DNA from: Bryoerythrophyllum caledonicum
Taxonomy: Eukaryota; Streptophyta; Bryopsida; Pottiales; Pottiaceae
Direction of reading: 5' to 3'
Assembly (NCBI GenBank): GCA_963971425.1
Contig: OZ020523.1
Location: 11,900,867 to 11,964,866, forward strand
Length of the DNA stretch: 64,000 nucleotides
The position numbers and the translations under genes were made by a program. This document shows positions 24,834-35,769 of the stretch, one piece after another; the stretch's first letter is position 1; each line of letters begins with the position of its first letter. The notes under the pieces were generated by a model, which had not been told where the DNA came from, did no database searches, and saw only the letters and a list, made by a program, of their open reading frames with translations.

Positions 24834-25792
24834 ATGAAGACGGTCCCCATGGCCAAGAAAAAACGAACTGATAGAGATGGGCGCGGCCGGAGAGACGAAG
24901 AGCCGGCAGTTGCGCTCCCACCTTTGATCCGCGTTCTTCCGAACATCCGAGAAGACCTAGACGAGTACAACCTACTGAAGGCGAGCCTGAAGACAATGGG
25001 TGCGAGGGTTTGCTTGAAGTTCCCTGGGGCATCCGGAAGGAGGTCTATATCCGGGAGCTGGTAGGGACGCCGGGCGAGATGTACAAGGGGTTAATGAGAG
25101 CCCATCCGGAACTCTGGGGAGTCCCGGAATGGACTCAGACGTACGACTTCCGGGCCGGCCATACGAAGGTGGTTTAGGGTCGGCGGGACGAGTTCCTGAC
25201 GGACGACTTTGGAGGACCGGCGGACCTGAAGAATGGCTACAACCTGCAGGACCTTCGGCACCTCGACGCCCAGCTCGTGCTAGGATTTTTAAACCTTATC
25301 TTCCATCCGGAAAAGCCGAAGCGGGTGGTGGCGAAGTGGGCCTACTCTTTTCTCGGAGCACTTCGGGAGAAGATAGTCGTGGACTGGGATACGCTCATGA
25401 CCGAGCTGATCAACCGCCTCGTAGCCAATCTCCAGAAGGTGAAGAAGTCGGCAACACCTCTGGCCTCATATGTGGTGCACCTCTACTGTCACCACCAGCA
25501 GCTAGCTCCGGCGGAGGTCCGGAAGTACGACGAAGTCCTCAATTTCCAGAAATACGGAGGTGATGAGTCGGAGGAAGAAGAGTCCGACGGGAAGGAACCG
25601 GTACTGGAAACAACCCCCGCAGAAACTCCGAAAGGCAAAAGGGCTAAGAAGAGACCTCGAAGAAAGGAGCCCGAGCCAGAGAGTCCGAGCATTCGCAGCT
25701 CATTTGCGTCGTCCGGAGAAGACGAGTCCGGATACTCGGAGGAAACCAGCCGGAAGAAGAGGAAAGTCGACCAGGAGGACTCCAAGGGTTAG
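24834..25792 (+). pseudogene. Gag-like protein relic, N-terminal part
   Basis: A basic N-terminus (AKKKRTDRDGRGRRDEEP) is followed, after a frameshift near 25000, by a continuous frame with helical, gag-like content: RELVGTPGEMYKGLMRAHP, HLDAQLVLGFLNLIFHP, VAKWAYSFLGALREKIVVDW, PLASYVVHLYCHHQQLAPAE. A TAG at 25175-25177 interrupts it. The end is acidic then basic (EEEESD, KRAKKRPRRK). Other features of this element continue in the same frame. The resemblance to plant retrotransposon Gag or coiled-coil 'putative plant transposon' proteins is from memory of their general character. Confidence 0.45.
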
Positions 25793-26263
25793 CTCCGGCA
25801 GATGGACGAGCTCTCGTGCGAGATCGGTTGAAGAGTTAGCCTCCTTAAGGAGACCAACTACATCATCACCACTAGCGTAGAGCAAATCTTCCGGAGCCTA
25901 GACGTCGACAGACTGGAGGACGCCATCAACAGGGTGAAGGAACTTTGGAACCGGGAGGCGGACATGAAGGCGCTGCACACCCAAATCTCTTCCATGTACA
26001 AGGCCAACACGGAGATGGAGAAGAAAGTGAAGCACTACCTCGCAGAAGCAGCTCTGGCGGTGACGGCCAGGAAATTGGCAGAGGCAAAGGCCAATGCCTC
26101 CGGAGCTGCTCTGACGGAGGTCCGGAAGGCTCTGGAGGTGCTAATTGATGTGGTCAACCGGAGTCAACTCTTCACCAAATTGGTGGAAAAGAAGGAGAAG
26201 GTCACCAAGGCCAACATCATCCGGTTTCTCTTAGATCAAGCGGAGAAGATGGGACGGACCTAG
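25793..26263 (+). pseudogene. Coiled-coil continuation of the gag-like frame
   Basis: This is the same frame as the preceding relic, separated from it by TAG (25790-25792) and TGA (25829-25831). It encodes a charged helical stretch (NRVKELWNREADMKALHTQ, NTEMEKKVKHYLAEAAL, KANIIRFLLDQAEKMG) predicted by eye to form a coiled coil. The longest open piece is 25934-26263. It stops at TAG 26261-26263. Read through the stops, it joins the Gag-like N-terminus to the proline-rich tail. Confidence 0.45.
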
Positions 26264-26899
26264 GGGCTAATGAAGCTGCTGGTCGACAACATCACCGAGG
26301 AGCTTCCGGAAGGGCCAACAGCACCTGGATCAGAAGGCACCACGACCCCAACACGAACTACGGCCCCTCCCGAACCACCGACCAAGACCACTCCAGCTCC
26401 GGGGACCTCAGCGAATCCGGAGTCTCTCGACACTCCATCACCTTCGACACCGACTGAGGGTATCTTACCTTCCTATCCGAGTACGAGTGAGATTCTGAAG
26501 AAGCTTCCGGATCTGCTGTCGCCACCCAACATGTGGCTGCCACATCCTCCGGCGGAAGGCGACCTCTCGGCTCCACCAAAGTCCGTGTCCAAGAGATTGG
26601 CGCCTCGACCAAGGAGTCCGTTCCGAAGCTACATGGACTTGGTCCAGGAGACCAGGTCAGCTTCTGTAACGGAACCACCAGCACCGCCTGTTCCGGAAGT
26701 TTTGCCGGAACAGCCCCCTCCTCCTCCGGACTCCAGGACTCCGGTGCTTGGTGTCTCTCCAGCGACCGGACCCTCGATCCGGAAGACCAACCTTTTGCCT
26801 GCAACATCGAAGAAGGCGAAGGGCAAGCAGTGCGCTCCGATGGAGATCTCCCCCTCCCACAGGAATGGAAGAAATCGGGGCCCAGGTGCTCCGATGTAG
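26264..26899 (+). pseudogene. Proline/threonine-rich tail of the gag-like frame
   Basis: The open piece 26270-26899 (209 codons) begins MKLLVDNITEELPEGP and is then low-complexity, rich in Pro, Ser and Thr (TTPTRTTAPPEPPTKTTP, EQPPPPPDSRTP), with a basic end. It is in frame with the two upstream pieces. Disordered tails of this kind are common in retroelement Gag-like proteins. No enzymatic motif is present. Stop at 26897-26899. Confidence 0.4.
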
Positions 26900-27331
26900 G
26901 TTAGTTAGGTTTTTGTATTTCTTTTTTGGCTTAAGATTCCGGATCAACCGCGATTAACGATGGGGCCCCAAGTGCACCCGGCTGCTGACGGAATCGAATG
27001 CGAGTTTTGTAGTTAGAGTAGGAATTCCGGAGACGGAACTGTTCCGTGATTTTTGGATCTGAGATCCGATCTGGAACTTTTTCGGATTTCTCGGATCTTT
27101 TAGATAAGATCTAGCGGACTTCCCGTAGGATAGCTAGGAGGAAAGCTAAGTTTAAAAGGAACTTAGTTAGTACTTAGTAGTGAGGTTTTGGGCAAAAACC
27201 TTTCATCTTGTTCTTTTTACCTTGAAATATACGTTAACATTTTGTACTAGACTTGCTATCTTGTGCTTGTAGTGTGATGTGTGGAACTTGTGAGCGACGG
27301 ATCCATTCTTTTGTGTAGGGTTGTGTGAGGG
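26900..27331 (+). other. 3' non-coding region of the middle element, before the hAT insertion
   Basis: It contains a purine/GC-rich tract, GATGGGGCCCCAAGTGCA (about 26959), and repeated GATCT/TCCGG words, and runs directly into the hAT target duplication. It may include a polypurine tract or LTR start, but no partner copy was found. Confidence 0.35.
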
Positions 27332-27339
27332 GTTCTTCC
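27332..27339 (+). repeat. hAT target-site duplication, left copy (GTTCTTCC)
   Basis: An exact 8-bp match to 40778-40785. Eight base pairs is the duplication length made by hAT transposases. Confidence 0.93.
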
Positions 27340-27450
27340 CAGGGTTGTCTATTGTGTCGTGACGGGGACAATTTCCGTCACAATGTCACGATGTCACGAC
27401 ACAATGACGGCATGACATTGTGACGGATCGTGACTTTACTGTGACGGGGC
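27340..27450 (+). repeat. Left terminal inverted repeat and subterminal GTGAC/GTCAC motifs
   Basis: After the 13-bp terminal repeat come clustered GTCAC/GTGAC words in both orientations (CCGTCACAATGTCACGATG, GACATTGTGACGGATCGTGAC). The right end (about 40685-40777) has the same words. Such clusters are the usual kind of transposase-binding region. Confidence 0.75.
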
Positions 27451-27594
27451 CATTTTGATGGCAGAAAACACAATTTTCACATTTACCTCTAGAGAGACGT
27501 TGGATTCAGAAAGGAATCTTCATGCCACATGTGCAGACATGTCATCAACTGCGATAAATTCATGTCGCAGTAATTTTCAGCTTGGGTCGAAGGA

Positions 27595-27835
27595 GTGTCC
27601 GCGCCAATCCGCGCCTCAGTCCATCATCGAAGGCTGTCCGCGGGCAGTCCGCGGCCCTTCCGCGTTCAGTCCGCTACTAGTCCGCGCTCAGTCCGCGGCC
27701 AGTCCGAACCACTGTCGCTTGTAGTCCGCGGGCAGCCCGCGGCAGTCCGTGGCAGTCCGCGGGCTGTCTCGAGCTGTCCGGGGCTGTCCGCGGCTACGTC
27801 CGCTGCTAGTCCGCGCCCCAACCGCGCCTGCTCCA
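27595..27835 (+). repeat. Left TCCGCG repeat array
   Basis: Irregular units of about 10-20 bp are built on (A/C)GTCCGCG(G/C), for example GTCCGCGGGCAGTCCGCGGC. The array sits upstream of a TATA box and the transposase frame. Its orientation equals that of the right-end array and is opposite to the 31480-31760 array. Confidence 0.9.
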
Positions 27836-27847
27836 TTTGAATTACAG

Positions 27848-27855
27848 TATAAAAT
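27848..27855 (+). promoter_or_regulatory. TATA box of the transposase gene
   Basis: TATAAAAT lies just after the left repeat array and 146 bp before the transposase ATG at 28001. Confidence 0.5.
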
Positions 27856-28000
27856 AGTGCCGTTCCAAGGCGACGGTGCTTAATCCTGCATAGTGGCTTT
27901 CAAGACCTTGGATTCTTTGTACAAGAATGCATTGCTCGAAATCCCATTGCTGAGGAGGGAATTGCTGACACGTAGTTGGCTTTGAGTTCAGTGCGACTCC

Positions 28001-31000
28001 ATGCCGCGTCGGAATTCTGTATGGGATCTATGGTACGAAGACATGGGCAACGTTCTTTCAAGAGCAGCACGACAAGTGAAGTGTCGGTTTTGTTCTCACT
28101 CTATGGTTTATAGAGCCGATAGGATGTTGTCACATATGGGGTACCGTCATCCTAGTAATCTAGGTCGTGACGTCCAATTGTGTAGGATGGTGCCTCCACA
28201 TGTGCGTTTGTTGTTTCAAAGTTGTGATGGGATTGTTCCTAATCGTCCTGATGCTGCCAACGATGTACCATGTTCCCAACAACGTGTTGATGACGAGAAT
28301 GGGATTGGAGTGGAACACTTATTGACACAATCCATGGTGGACGACCTGGAGCAGATTCAGAACTCCCAAACAAGTCGTGGCGTGGAATCCGTACACTTAG
28401 ATAGGGAACCTCGAGAGCTACGTCAAGCGACTTTGCCTGAGGGCTTCAACATTTCCAAAAGGCATCTCTTGGACAAGGCTTGGTCTAGTGTTTTCTATGA
28501 AGCAAACATTCCATTCAATATCATTAGGCACCTTGCTTTTGTAAAAGCGGTTCAGGAAACTGCACGCGCACGAATGGCCGCCTACCATCCACCGACCTAC
28601 AATGCCGTACGTACGAAGTTGTTGACAAACAAAAAAGTTGATGTACAAACGGCTGTCAATGTAGCCATGGGTAATGCTATATCAAAGTATGGCATTACAA
28701 TATGTAGTGATGGCTGGGACAACGTTCAGAACCGAACTTTGCTAAATATTGTTCAGTCATGCACAAAAGGGGATGTTTTCATAGGCACCATCGATACATC
28801 GGGAAATTATAAAGACCACTTTTATGTTGCTTCTCAAATCCGACCGTTTCTGCAAATGGTTGGACATGCAAATGTTGTCCAAGTATGCACGGACAATGCT
28901 CCAGCCATGGCGGCCGCATGTCGTGACATCATGCAAGAAATTCCACATCTCTATGTTCAAGGATGCGCTGCCCATTGCTTGGATCTTTTACTGGAAGATT
29001 GGGGCAAAGAAGCGTGGGTACAAAGGATTGTTAAGAAGGCAAGGGTTGTTTGTTTATTCATCAAGAACCACCATGCCCCACAAGCAATCTTTCGAAGGTT
29101 ATCACCCGATCTTTCTATTCGTTTGCCCAATGAGACACGGTTTGCAACAAACTTTCTCACGATACAACGCCTCCTCCAAGTTCGCCAGGCATTGGAGTGA
29201 ATGGTGGTTGATGAAGACTGGCATGCTTTTCTAGCGGTATTGCGGACTCAAAATACAAGGGCACATGCAAAAGGCCTTTATGCACGACACGTTATACGCT
29301 CGGATGGATTTTGGGATGTTTGTGTGAATTTTGAGTACATGGTGTTGCCGGTGGTACGTGCTCTTCGTGTATTTGACGGCAATGCTCCCGCTATGTGTCA
29401 TGCATGGAAGGTCATGCATGAATTGGGGATCCATGTTCAAGGATTCCGCAATGCCCCCTTCTGCTTGGAACAAGATTTGGCAACAAGGGCATTAGATGCC
29501 TTTAATGCAAGATGGAGGCTCATGATTACTGACCTTCATTGGGTGGGGGCTATGTTGAATCCTTCTTTGCGTGGATGGGTCCCGTTGCACGAGCACGAGC
29601 TTGCGAGACCAATCTTGAATGGTGTTCTTCGGAACCTAGTTACGAGGGAGGATGATCTAGGTTTGGTCCTCAATCAGTACCAAGATTTCATTGAGAACAG
29701 AGGGACATTTGCAGATTCCATGCAACCAAATGTCTTGAATGTACCGCCCCATGAATGGTGGGATGCCATGGGAGGCGGGGCAAAGCAATTGGCAGATTAT
29801 AGCAAGACGCATCCTTGCTCAAGTATGTTCTGTTTCGGCATGCGAACGCAATTGGAGCATGTACTCTTATGTTCACAACAAATCCCGCAATCGCCTACAA
29901 CAGAGTCGGGCGGAGGACCTCGTTTACATTTACACCAATTCTAGGCTCCTTAGGCATCGAAGAGGAACGAGGGTTGCTCAATGGCTTGAGTTGAATGGCG
30001 TGCATTCCGATGATGAAAGCAATGGGGACGATTCTGATGATGCCAATGATGATGGCCATCATGTCGATCATGATGGACTTGGTGATTTTGACATGGACGC
30101 TAGTACTTTTTATTCGGACAATGAAGATTCAGATGGTGACGGTGGTGAGGGTCACCGTGATGGGGATAACAATTCGAATTATGACGGTCTTCACTTTGAT
30201 GGTGATCGTAGAACTGGAGATATTGGTGTTTTTGAGTTTATCGAAGGTGAAGAACCACAACATGTTCAACTGCCATCTAACCTTCGCGGGGATGATGATG
30301 GGCCGTCATTTGGACAACTTTGTGCAGGACAAGGACTCTGGCGTGAACAGGAAGGGGGCGTTCACCACCAAGCCGTCCACGCAAACGTTGACTTGCCATC
30401 CCAGCCTGAAAGTGATTCGTTATCATTTGGTGGGGAAAGGCAACATATCCCGGATCACAGGGATGAGGAGGCCACTACACCGGCTTGTGATACGTCTCTT
30501 GTGCCATCAAGGGTGGTTTGCAAGGGCAATTCCAATCTGCCATGTACTATGACTTCAAATGTTCAAGGGTTATCCACGCCTATTGAAGAGGGTGAAGTGA
30601 ATGTGTCAACCACAGAGGTTGATGTACCTCCCCAAGTTGGAATACAAAATTGGCGGATCACCCGTAGTCATGTAGTTGCGGGGAGATTCGGTGGAGCGAC
30701 CACACGGGGGGTCGGTGCTTCATTGGTAGCACTTCAAAACAATCGTCCAAACATTGGACAAGGACGAAATCGTCGGCAATCCATTTGGTCGAATACTGTT
30801 CATAGTCCAACCGTTCGAAGGCAACCTCTCACTCCAGCAAGTGAGCGAGGTCATTCTATACGCAAGGGTGGAAGGGTTCTTGTAACAAGTGGAAGAGGGA
30901 TAGTTTCGTCCTTAGATGTAGACATCAATGCAATTGTTGATGTAGGTACAACACTTCCACATTGCGGGGAGGCTTCTACAAGCACCACAAGTGCTAGTGG

Positions 31001-31286
31001 TCGACGAAGGACTACACGAGGGAGGAAGAGACGTCGAAGGAATCAAGGAATACTAATGCCATTTGTCGGTGAAGCTTACGACCCATCTGACGGAAGACCC
31101 AATATGGATGACAATGGAATACGTGACATCGGCGGCTCTCGTCCAACAAGGAGGTTGGTTATTGGTCGAGACGATAACTTGCAATTGAGAAGTGCTACTC
31201 CACAGTCCGACGATGAAGAGAGTACAGATGAATCTGATGTGGATCCACGGTGCATAGAAGAGAATGACCCAACAGTTCGAGTGTGA
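28001..31286 (+). pseudogene. hAT transposase (BED zinc finger, DUF659, C-terminal dimerisation), broken
   Basis: The frame starts at ATG 28001. Residues 28-51 form a BED-type finger (CRFC ... HMGYRH, C-x2-C and two His). The DUF659-like catalytic core follows, with acidic residues in CSDGW (about residue 235) and CTDNA (about 295), then GCAAHCLDLLLEDWG. A TGA at 29198-29200 (probably from CGA, Arg) interrupts it. The same frame continues to about 29797, where an indel moves coding to another frame. That frame gives the dimerisation signature ARRILAQVCSVSACERNWSMYS, whose CERNW carries the third catalytic acid. The final roughly 430 codons (to 31286) are an acidic, disordered tail unusual for hAT. 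With one stop and one frameshift it cannot make an active enzyme as assembled. Confidence 0.88.
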
Positions 31287-31479
31287 TCTTGAATGTATGA
31301 CTATTAAATTTCCCATTATGCATACAAGAGGTCTATTGATATTCTTTGTGTATGTTATCCATATGTTTCATAATACTCTTACTTTTTAATGTCATTATTA
31401 TTTCAAGACATTCATCTCGCACAATAAGATATCCAGTAAATTGAATGCGAAAAACATTTAGGAGTTAGCGGACATGGAG
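31287..31479 (+). other. 3' flank of the transposase gene
   Basis: Short AT-rich stretch between the transposase stop and the middle array, with AATAAG-like words that could serve polyadenylation. Confidence 0.3.
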
Positions 31480-31760
31480 TGAAGTGCCCGCAGATATTGC
31501 ATCGGACTGGCGCGGACAGGTCGCGGAATGCCGCGGACTGCCCGCGAAATGGTGGTAGATTGGACGCGGACTCCCCGTGGACAGGGAGCGGGCTGCCCGC
31601 GGACAGGGCGCGGACGAGGCGCGAACAGAGAGCGGACTGGCCGCGGACGAGGCGTGGACAGGACGCGGACGAGACGCGGACGAGACGCGGACGAGACGTG
31701 GACAGGGCACGGACAGGTGCGACCCTACGGCCGCGGACATGGGCGGACAAGGGCGGACAG
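31480..31760 (+). repeat. Middle CGCGGA repeat array
   Basis: Units of about 9-12 bp on the theme GACGCGGAC and GACGAGACGCGGACGAGACG, tightly repeated near 31665-31700. Inverted relative to the left and right arrays. It ends immediately upstream of a TATA box. Confidence 0.9.
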
Positions 31761-31765
31761 GGGGG

Positions 31766-31772
31766 TATAAAA
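31766..31772 (+). promoter_or_regulatory. TATA box of the RING gene
   Basis: TATAAAA within GGGGGTATAAAAGGGGAGGG, just downstream of the repeat array and about 390 bp before the ATG at 32165. It is a textbook core-promoter position and implies a 5' leader of about 360 nt if no intron intervenes. Confidence 0.65.
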
Positions 31773-32164
31773 GGGGAGGGAGGAAATGTTTTTTGCACAC
31801 CTTCCCGCGAATCCTGGACGCCCTGACGCACTTGCCTCCACGTTGACGGCGGTGTGCGGGGTTTTCAGCGTGGGATAGTGGTCCTTTTGAGGACGGAGAT
31901 TACCCGAGAGGGGAATTTTTAGTCCTCAAAAGCATCAGCACAGGTACAGAAGCTGTTGAAGTTGTCAGAGATTTGAAGAAGCCGTGTATTTGATATTTTT
32001 TAACAATCTCTCATCAGCACTATTTTGAAGTGCTTGCATGGGATTAATTGTAGCACTATTTTGAAGTGCAATTAGTTATAGGCGGCATAATCATATTAGA
32101 ATAGTTAGCTAGTATTAGAATAGCAATTAGAAGTACTTCGTAGTGGTTTAGGGTTGTTTAAAGC

Positions 32165-34312
32165 ATGGCAACCATGCATAGCGGTGGTGGAGGTGGTGGA
32201 GGTGGTGGAGACGGTGGAGGGAGGAGGAATTTAAATCCGCCAGATTGGGGCACGGGTCCCTCAAAAAGAGCCAAGAAGGCTGCAGATTTGGAGCTAGAAA
32301 TTTACAGAGACTTTAATCTCTTGGCGTACTTCGGATGGGAAAATCTACTGGAGCCATGGACATGTCAACAGGCGTATGAGCACATTGGTTTTGCTCACCT
32401 CGACCGATGGTATACTCCGGAAGTTCACGAGGATCATTGCCAAACGAAGCAATTGACGTATGCCAACATTACTTCCGTAGAGATAAAATGGAGGTTTTTG
32501 GAGATTTTACGAGCCATCTCCCACGAAACACGTTGGCCAAAGAATACCATTCCTAGAAGAATAGCTGCGATGGTATACGCAGAGTGTGTGTTGCACAAGC
32601 GGGTTGATTGGTCGACGCTTAATCAAGCTTTGGACCTCCCTGGCAATGTTGGGAAGCATTTAGGCGACGCACTTACATCGAGGTTGCCTATACTATCAAT
32701 TCCTAGAAATCCCGTGCCGGAGTGGTTTAGCAAAAAGAGTAGTTTGGTTGATCCACCAGGCCAACAGTTGCCAGCGGATCGAGCGATACCAAAGCCCCGC
32801 AATCGAAGGAATAATATTGTGCCGGCTGGTGAAGCGCCTCGTGATGGTGGATCCCAACAAGGCCCCCAGAATGTGGCCCTCGTTCAACATCCTCCGGAAG
32901 TTCCCCTCGTCCAACAAGATGTGGATCAACAAATCGTTGACGAGATATGGAATCAATGTAGTCTGAGATTGGAGGATCTTACCATCGGACATGTGACGGC
33001 AGAACAACACGATCAGTTACGCCGGGAGTATGAAGCGTACAAGGCTGAAGCAGAAGAACGTGCGAAAGAAGCAGCTCTAAAAACGGAATGTTTGGAAGCG
33101 GAGAAGAACGAGATGGTTGCTAGCATGGCCCAATTGCGGATTGAATTAGAAGAAGCCCGCAATTGTAATACGAAATATGAAGCAAGTATTTCTGCAATGC
33201 AAAGCGACATACTCCAACTCCATACCGATAGGGAAACCATGATGTTGGGCACGGTGTTGGCGGCATCACGTGCGAGACAATGTGAGGCTGAGATAGCAGA
33301 GATTGCTGAAGAGTGGACATCTAACCACAAGTTGAGAGCCTTCTTACTTACATCTTGGCCGACGTTGGAAAAAATGTATCCAAGTCGATGGGATGACATG
33401 GACCCAAAAGTGAATACTGCCAATGGTAGCATCGACTGGGCGCACATTCAAGAAGAAGATCACCGTTTTGATATCCATGAGAAGGGTAGAGATGGGCAAC
33501 ATAAAATATGGGCAAATGCGGGGACAATGACCACAGAGGGTCAAACTTGTCCCATTTGTCAATATCCATGGGGCCCGGAAGGGTATTATATGCTCGGAGC
33601 ATGTGGACATTCATTCCATCTACAATGTCTTATTGAGCATATGATCCAAAGTCGCTCATGCATCATCTGTCATTCGCCGTATCATGCCCGTCTATATTTG
33701 CAATTTGGCTTGAGAGATTTCATGTCGACACATTGGGAGTATCGTCAAGAATACTTTCCAAATTTTGACGTAGGCACTGATGAAGGGAAACCTGTGAAAT
33801 GGAATTGGAGATTCAACGTATCACATGCAGAGCTGGTTGCAGCAAACGAGGCATATGGCACCTTAAAAGATCCAACAAACATATTGCGGGCGGCGGAGGG
33901 GTTGTATCCTAACCAACCACCAGATTACGGTCTGAAGATGTTTTTCTACAATGTAATGGAGTGGCATTTTGATCGTGAGACACAGACAATATTACATGGC
34001 CTTGGGCCTGCACCACATTACAACTCATCTGGAGTGATGGCAATCACTGGTGCGGAATTCAGGCGTATGTATCGCGCGGTGGGAGAAGTCTCAGAACTAC
34101 GCAATGCAACGGTGGACTTGGTTGCGGAAAGAACGTATCATCAACCTCGGCTACATAGTTTGGCCCTTGACTTTATCTTGAACGATGTTTCCCCAGAAGC
34201 CAAGGCTATCCTCGATGGTCTACGGAATAGACAGAGACCGGGAACAGAGGTGCTGCGAGCTTCTTATAGACCTCAAACGCGCCGTAATGATGGTGCCTCA
34301 TCGTCGCGCTAA
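32165..34312 (+). CDS. Intact 715-residue RING-finger coiled-coil protein carried by the hAT
   Basis: The uninterrupted frame runs from ATG 32165 to TAA 34312. Residues 5-20 are a Gly-rich run. Residues 40-180 form an unrecognised helical domain (YFGWENLLEPWTCQQAYEHI, WSTLNQALDLPGNVGKHLGD). Residues 185-265 are proline-rich. Residues about 284-375 are a charged coiled coil. Residues 462-505 are a RING-type zinc finger (CPICQYPWGPEGYYMLGACG, HSFHLQC, CIICHSPY) with all eight ligands visible. The remaining 210 residues are unassigned. RING domains usually recruit E2 enzymes for ubiquitin transfer, so an E3 ligase role is likely but not shown. The neighbouring transposase is broken but this frame is not. 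Its own array and TATA box suggest separate transcription. Confidence 0.85.
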   Translation: MATMHSGGGGGGGGGDGGGRRNLNPPDWGTGPSKRAKKAADLELEIYRDFNLLAYFGWENLLEPWTCQQAYEHIGFAHLDRWYTPEVHEDHCQTKQLTYANITSVEIKWRFLEILRAISHETRWPKNTIPRRIAAMVYAECVLHKRVDWSTLNQALDLPGNVGKHLGDALTSRLPILSIPRNPVPEWFSKKSSLVDPPGQQLPADRAIPKPRNRRNNIVPAGEAPRDGGSQQGPQNVALVQHPPEVPLVQQDVDQQIVDEIWNQCSLRLEDLTIGHVTAEQHDQLRREYEAYKAEAEERAKEAALKTECLEAEKNEMVASMAQLRIELEEARNCNTKYEASISAMQSDILQLHTDRETMMLGTVLAASRARQCEAEIAEIAEEWTSNHKLRAFLLTSWPTLEKMYPSRWDDMDPKVNTANGSIDWAHIQEEDHRFDIHEKGRDGQHKIWANAGTMTTEGQTCPICQYPWGPEGYYMLGACGHSFHLQCLIEHMIQSRSCIICHSPYHARLYLQFGLRDFMSTHWEYRQEYFPNFDVGTDEGKPVKWNWRFNVSHAELVAANEAYGTLKDPTNILRAAEGLYPNQPPDYGLKMFFYNVMEWHFDRETQTILHGLGPAPHYNSSGVMAITGAEFRRMYRAVGEVSELRNATVDLVAERTYHQPRLHSLALDFILNDVSPEAKAILDGLRNRQRPGTEVLRASYRPQTRRNDGASSSR

Positions 34313-35769
34313 GGGTATAGAAGATAAATAGTGCGTACTAATTCAGCGTATTTTTTCTTTAGGCAGATATCAAATAGTTTAGGTTCCTAGAATCGCAAAA
34401 TCTATTAAATATTTAGTACAAAAGAGAGATGTAATGTACATGTGTACAAATTCCTTTTTGATTTTGAGAAAACAAATTTAGAAAACTTCCATCTACCGGA
34501 AGCACATTTTCCAATTCTCCCTACATATTCTTCTAGAAACTTTCTAATTTCTTCTAGAGTAGACCTTTGTAAAAAAAGAATATTGATGTGCAAGTTGCAA
34601 ATCAAAATCAGATTTTCTTGTATTATTTGTCCGCTTATTCTTTTAAAAAAATCCGAGAAAGTAAGACTTGAAATGGATGTAAAATAATTCCAATAAAGAT
34701 AGTATTTGTTGTTTAGGGCAGACAATTCTTAGAATATTTCATCGTTTTTTCGTCATCTTTGTTCGGCTTGGATTCCTCTCCCTATAACTTAGGTTTAACG
34801 TTTAACATTCAAGTAAGACTTTTCTATGTAACATCGTTATCATCATTGCCAAGGTGTTGTAACGAATTAGATGAGGTAAAGAAAAGGCAACGCATATCAC
34901 AGAAATTGGTAGAAGCACTGGAGGACTGGCAAATTACAAATTCAGATATACCATTTTTAGGAAATGAAACCCTACTATTAATTCCCTAGTTTACAATGTG
35001 GGCCATTTTCTCTAATTCCATGACTTCACATGAAATGCTCTTCTTTTGTATGGACAATAAATGATTTCCGATGTTGGAAATGACACACCTGAAAATGTAT
35101 CGTTGCAAATGAAGAACTTCATTGAAATAGAATGAGAAGGAATTTAAAAAATTTGAAATGGGAACCTTGTTCCTTTGGTTCCCTCTCATTCTATTTTAAT
35201 TGAATGCTTTAGTCATAAATCTCCTCCTCCTTCTCATTCTAATTTAGTTTAGATAGTCATCTGCGATTAACCCTCTTCCATTCCCTCCCCTTCTAATTTT
35301 ATTTAGATATTATTCATTATTGTCCCTTGGTCCTTTGTTCCATGTTCATTCTCCTTCCAATTTAATTGGGATCTATTACCCCTAACGGCAAGATTCCTTA
35401 CATGGCCCGTCCTGCCATCTTTGACAAGGGCGAGTCACTCATGACCAAAATAATACCCCAACCCGCTCAAAGACTAGTTCAATCAACCACTCCCATAAGG
35501 AGACATTAAAATCATATTTAAAGTGAAATTTTGGATTCATAATCGTAAGGTCTTGAAATATACTACTGTATGAATCCAAAACCTAAACCGCGGCACCCTA
35601 AACCCAAGTAAACAATTATATTGATATCCATTCTTTGTGTTTTCCATATGTTTTACAAAATACTTACTTTTAAGACTTATTTTATACACTTTCTGTATGT
35701 TTACCATATGTTTTCTTTTTTATTTCTAGACATTGTAACACACGATAAGGTACCTAGTACAGTCAGACC
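34313..35769 (+). other. AT-rich interior of the hAT, no gene recognised
   Basis: Open frames of up to about 106 codons occur on both strands (around 34405-34725) but overlap and lack motifs. Loose repeats of CATTCTA(A/T)TTTA occur near 35200-35360. Confidence 0.4.

Larger units (their letters stand above)
24336..27331 (+). mobile_element. Left part of the middle element, TCCGG-rich, gag-like
   Basis: About 3.0 kb here plus 0.9 kb at 40786-41673 make a roughly 3.9-kb element inserted into the Ty3 reverse transcriptase. It starts GTGCCGAAAGTTAACC and is unusually rich in TCCGG/CCGGA words. It has a 5' non-coding region (24336-24833), one long forward frame broken by four in-frame stops (to 26899), and a 3' non-coding region. 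I found no pol, no LTR pair and no terminal inverted repeats. A non-autonomous LTR-retrotransposon derivative that supplies only a Gag-like protein is the best guess. Confidence 0.5.

Noticed and set aside
27595..27840. Possible CRISPR-like array
   Set aside because: Repeat units are short, irregular and directly adjacent with no unique spacers, and the DNA is eukaryotic.
31465..31846. Open frames on both strands over 31465-31846
   Set aside because: They are products of the CGCGGA array and overlap each other in several frames.
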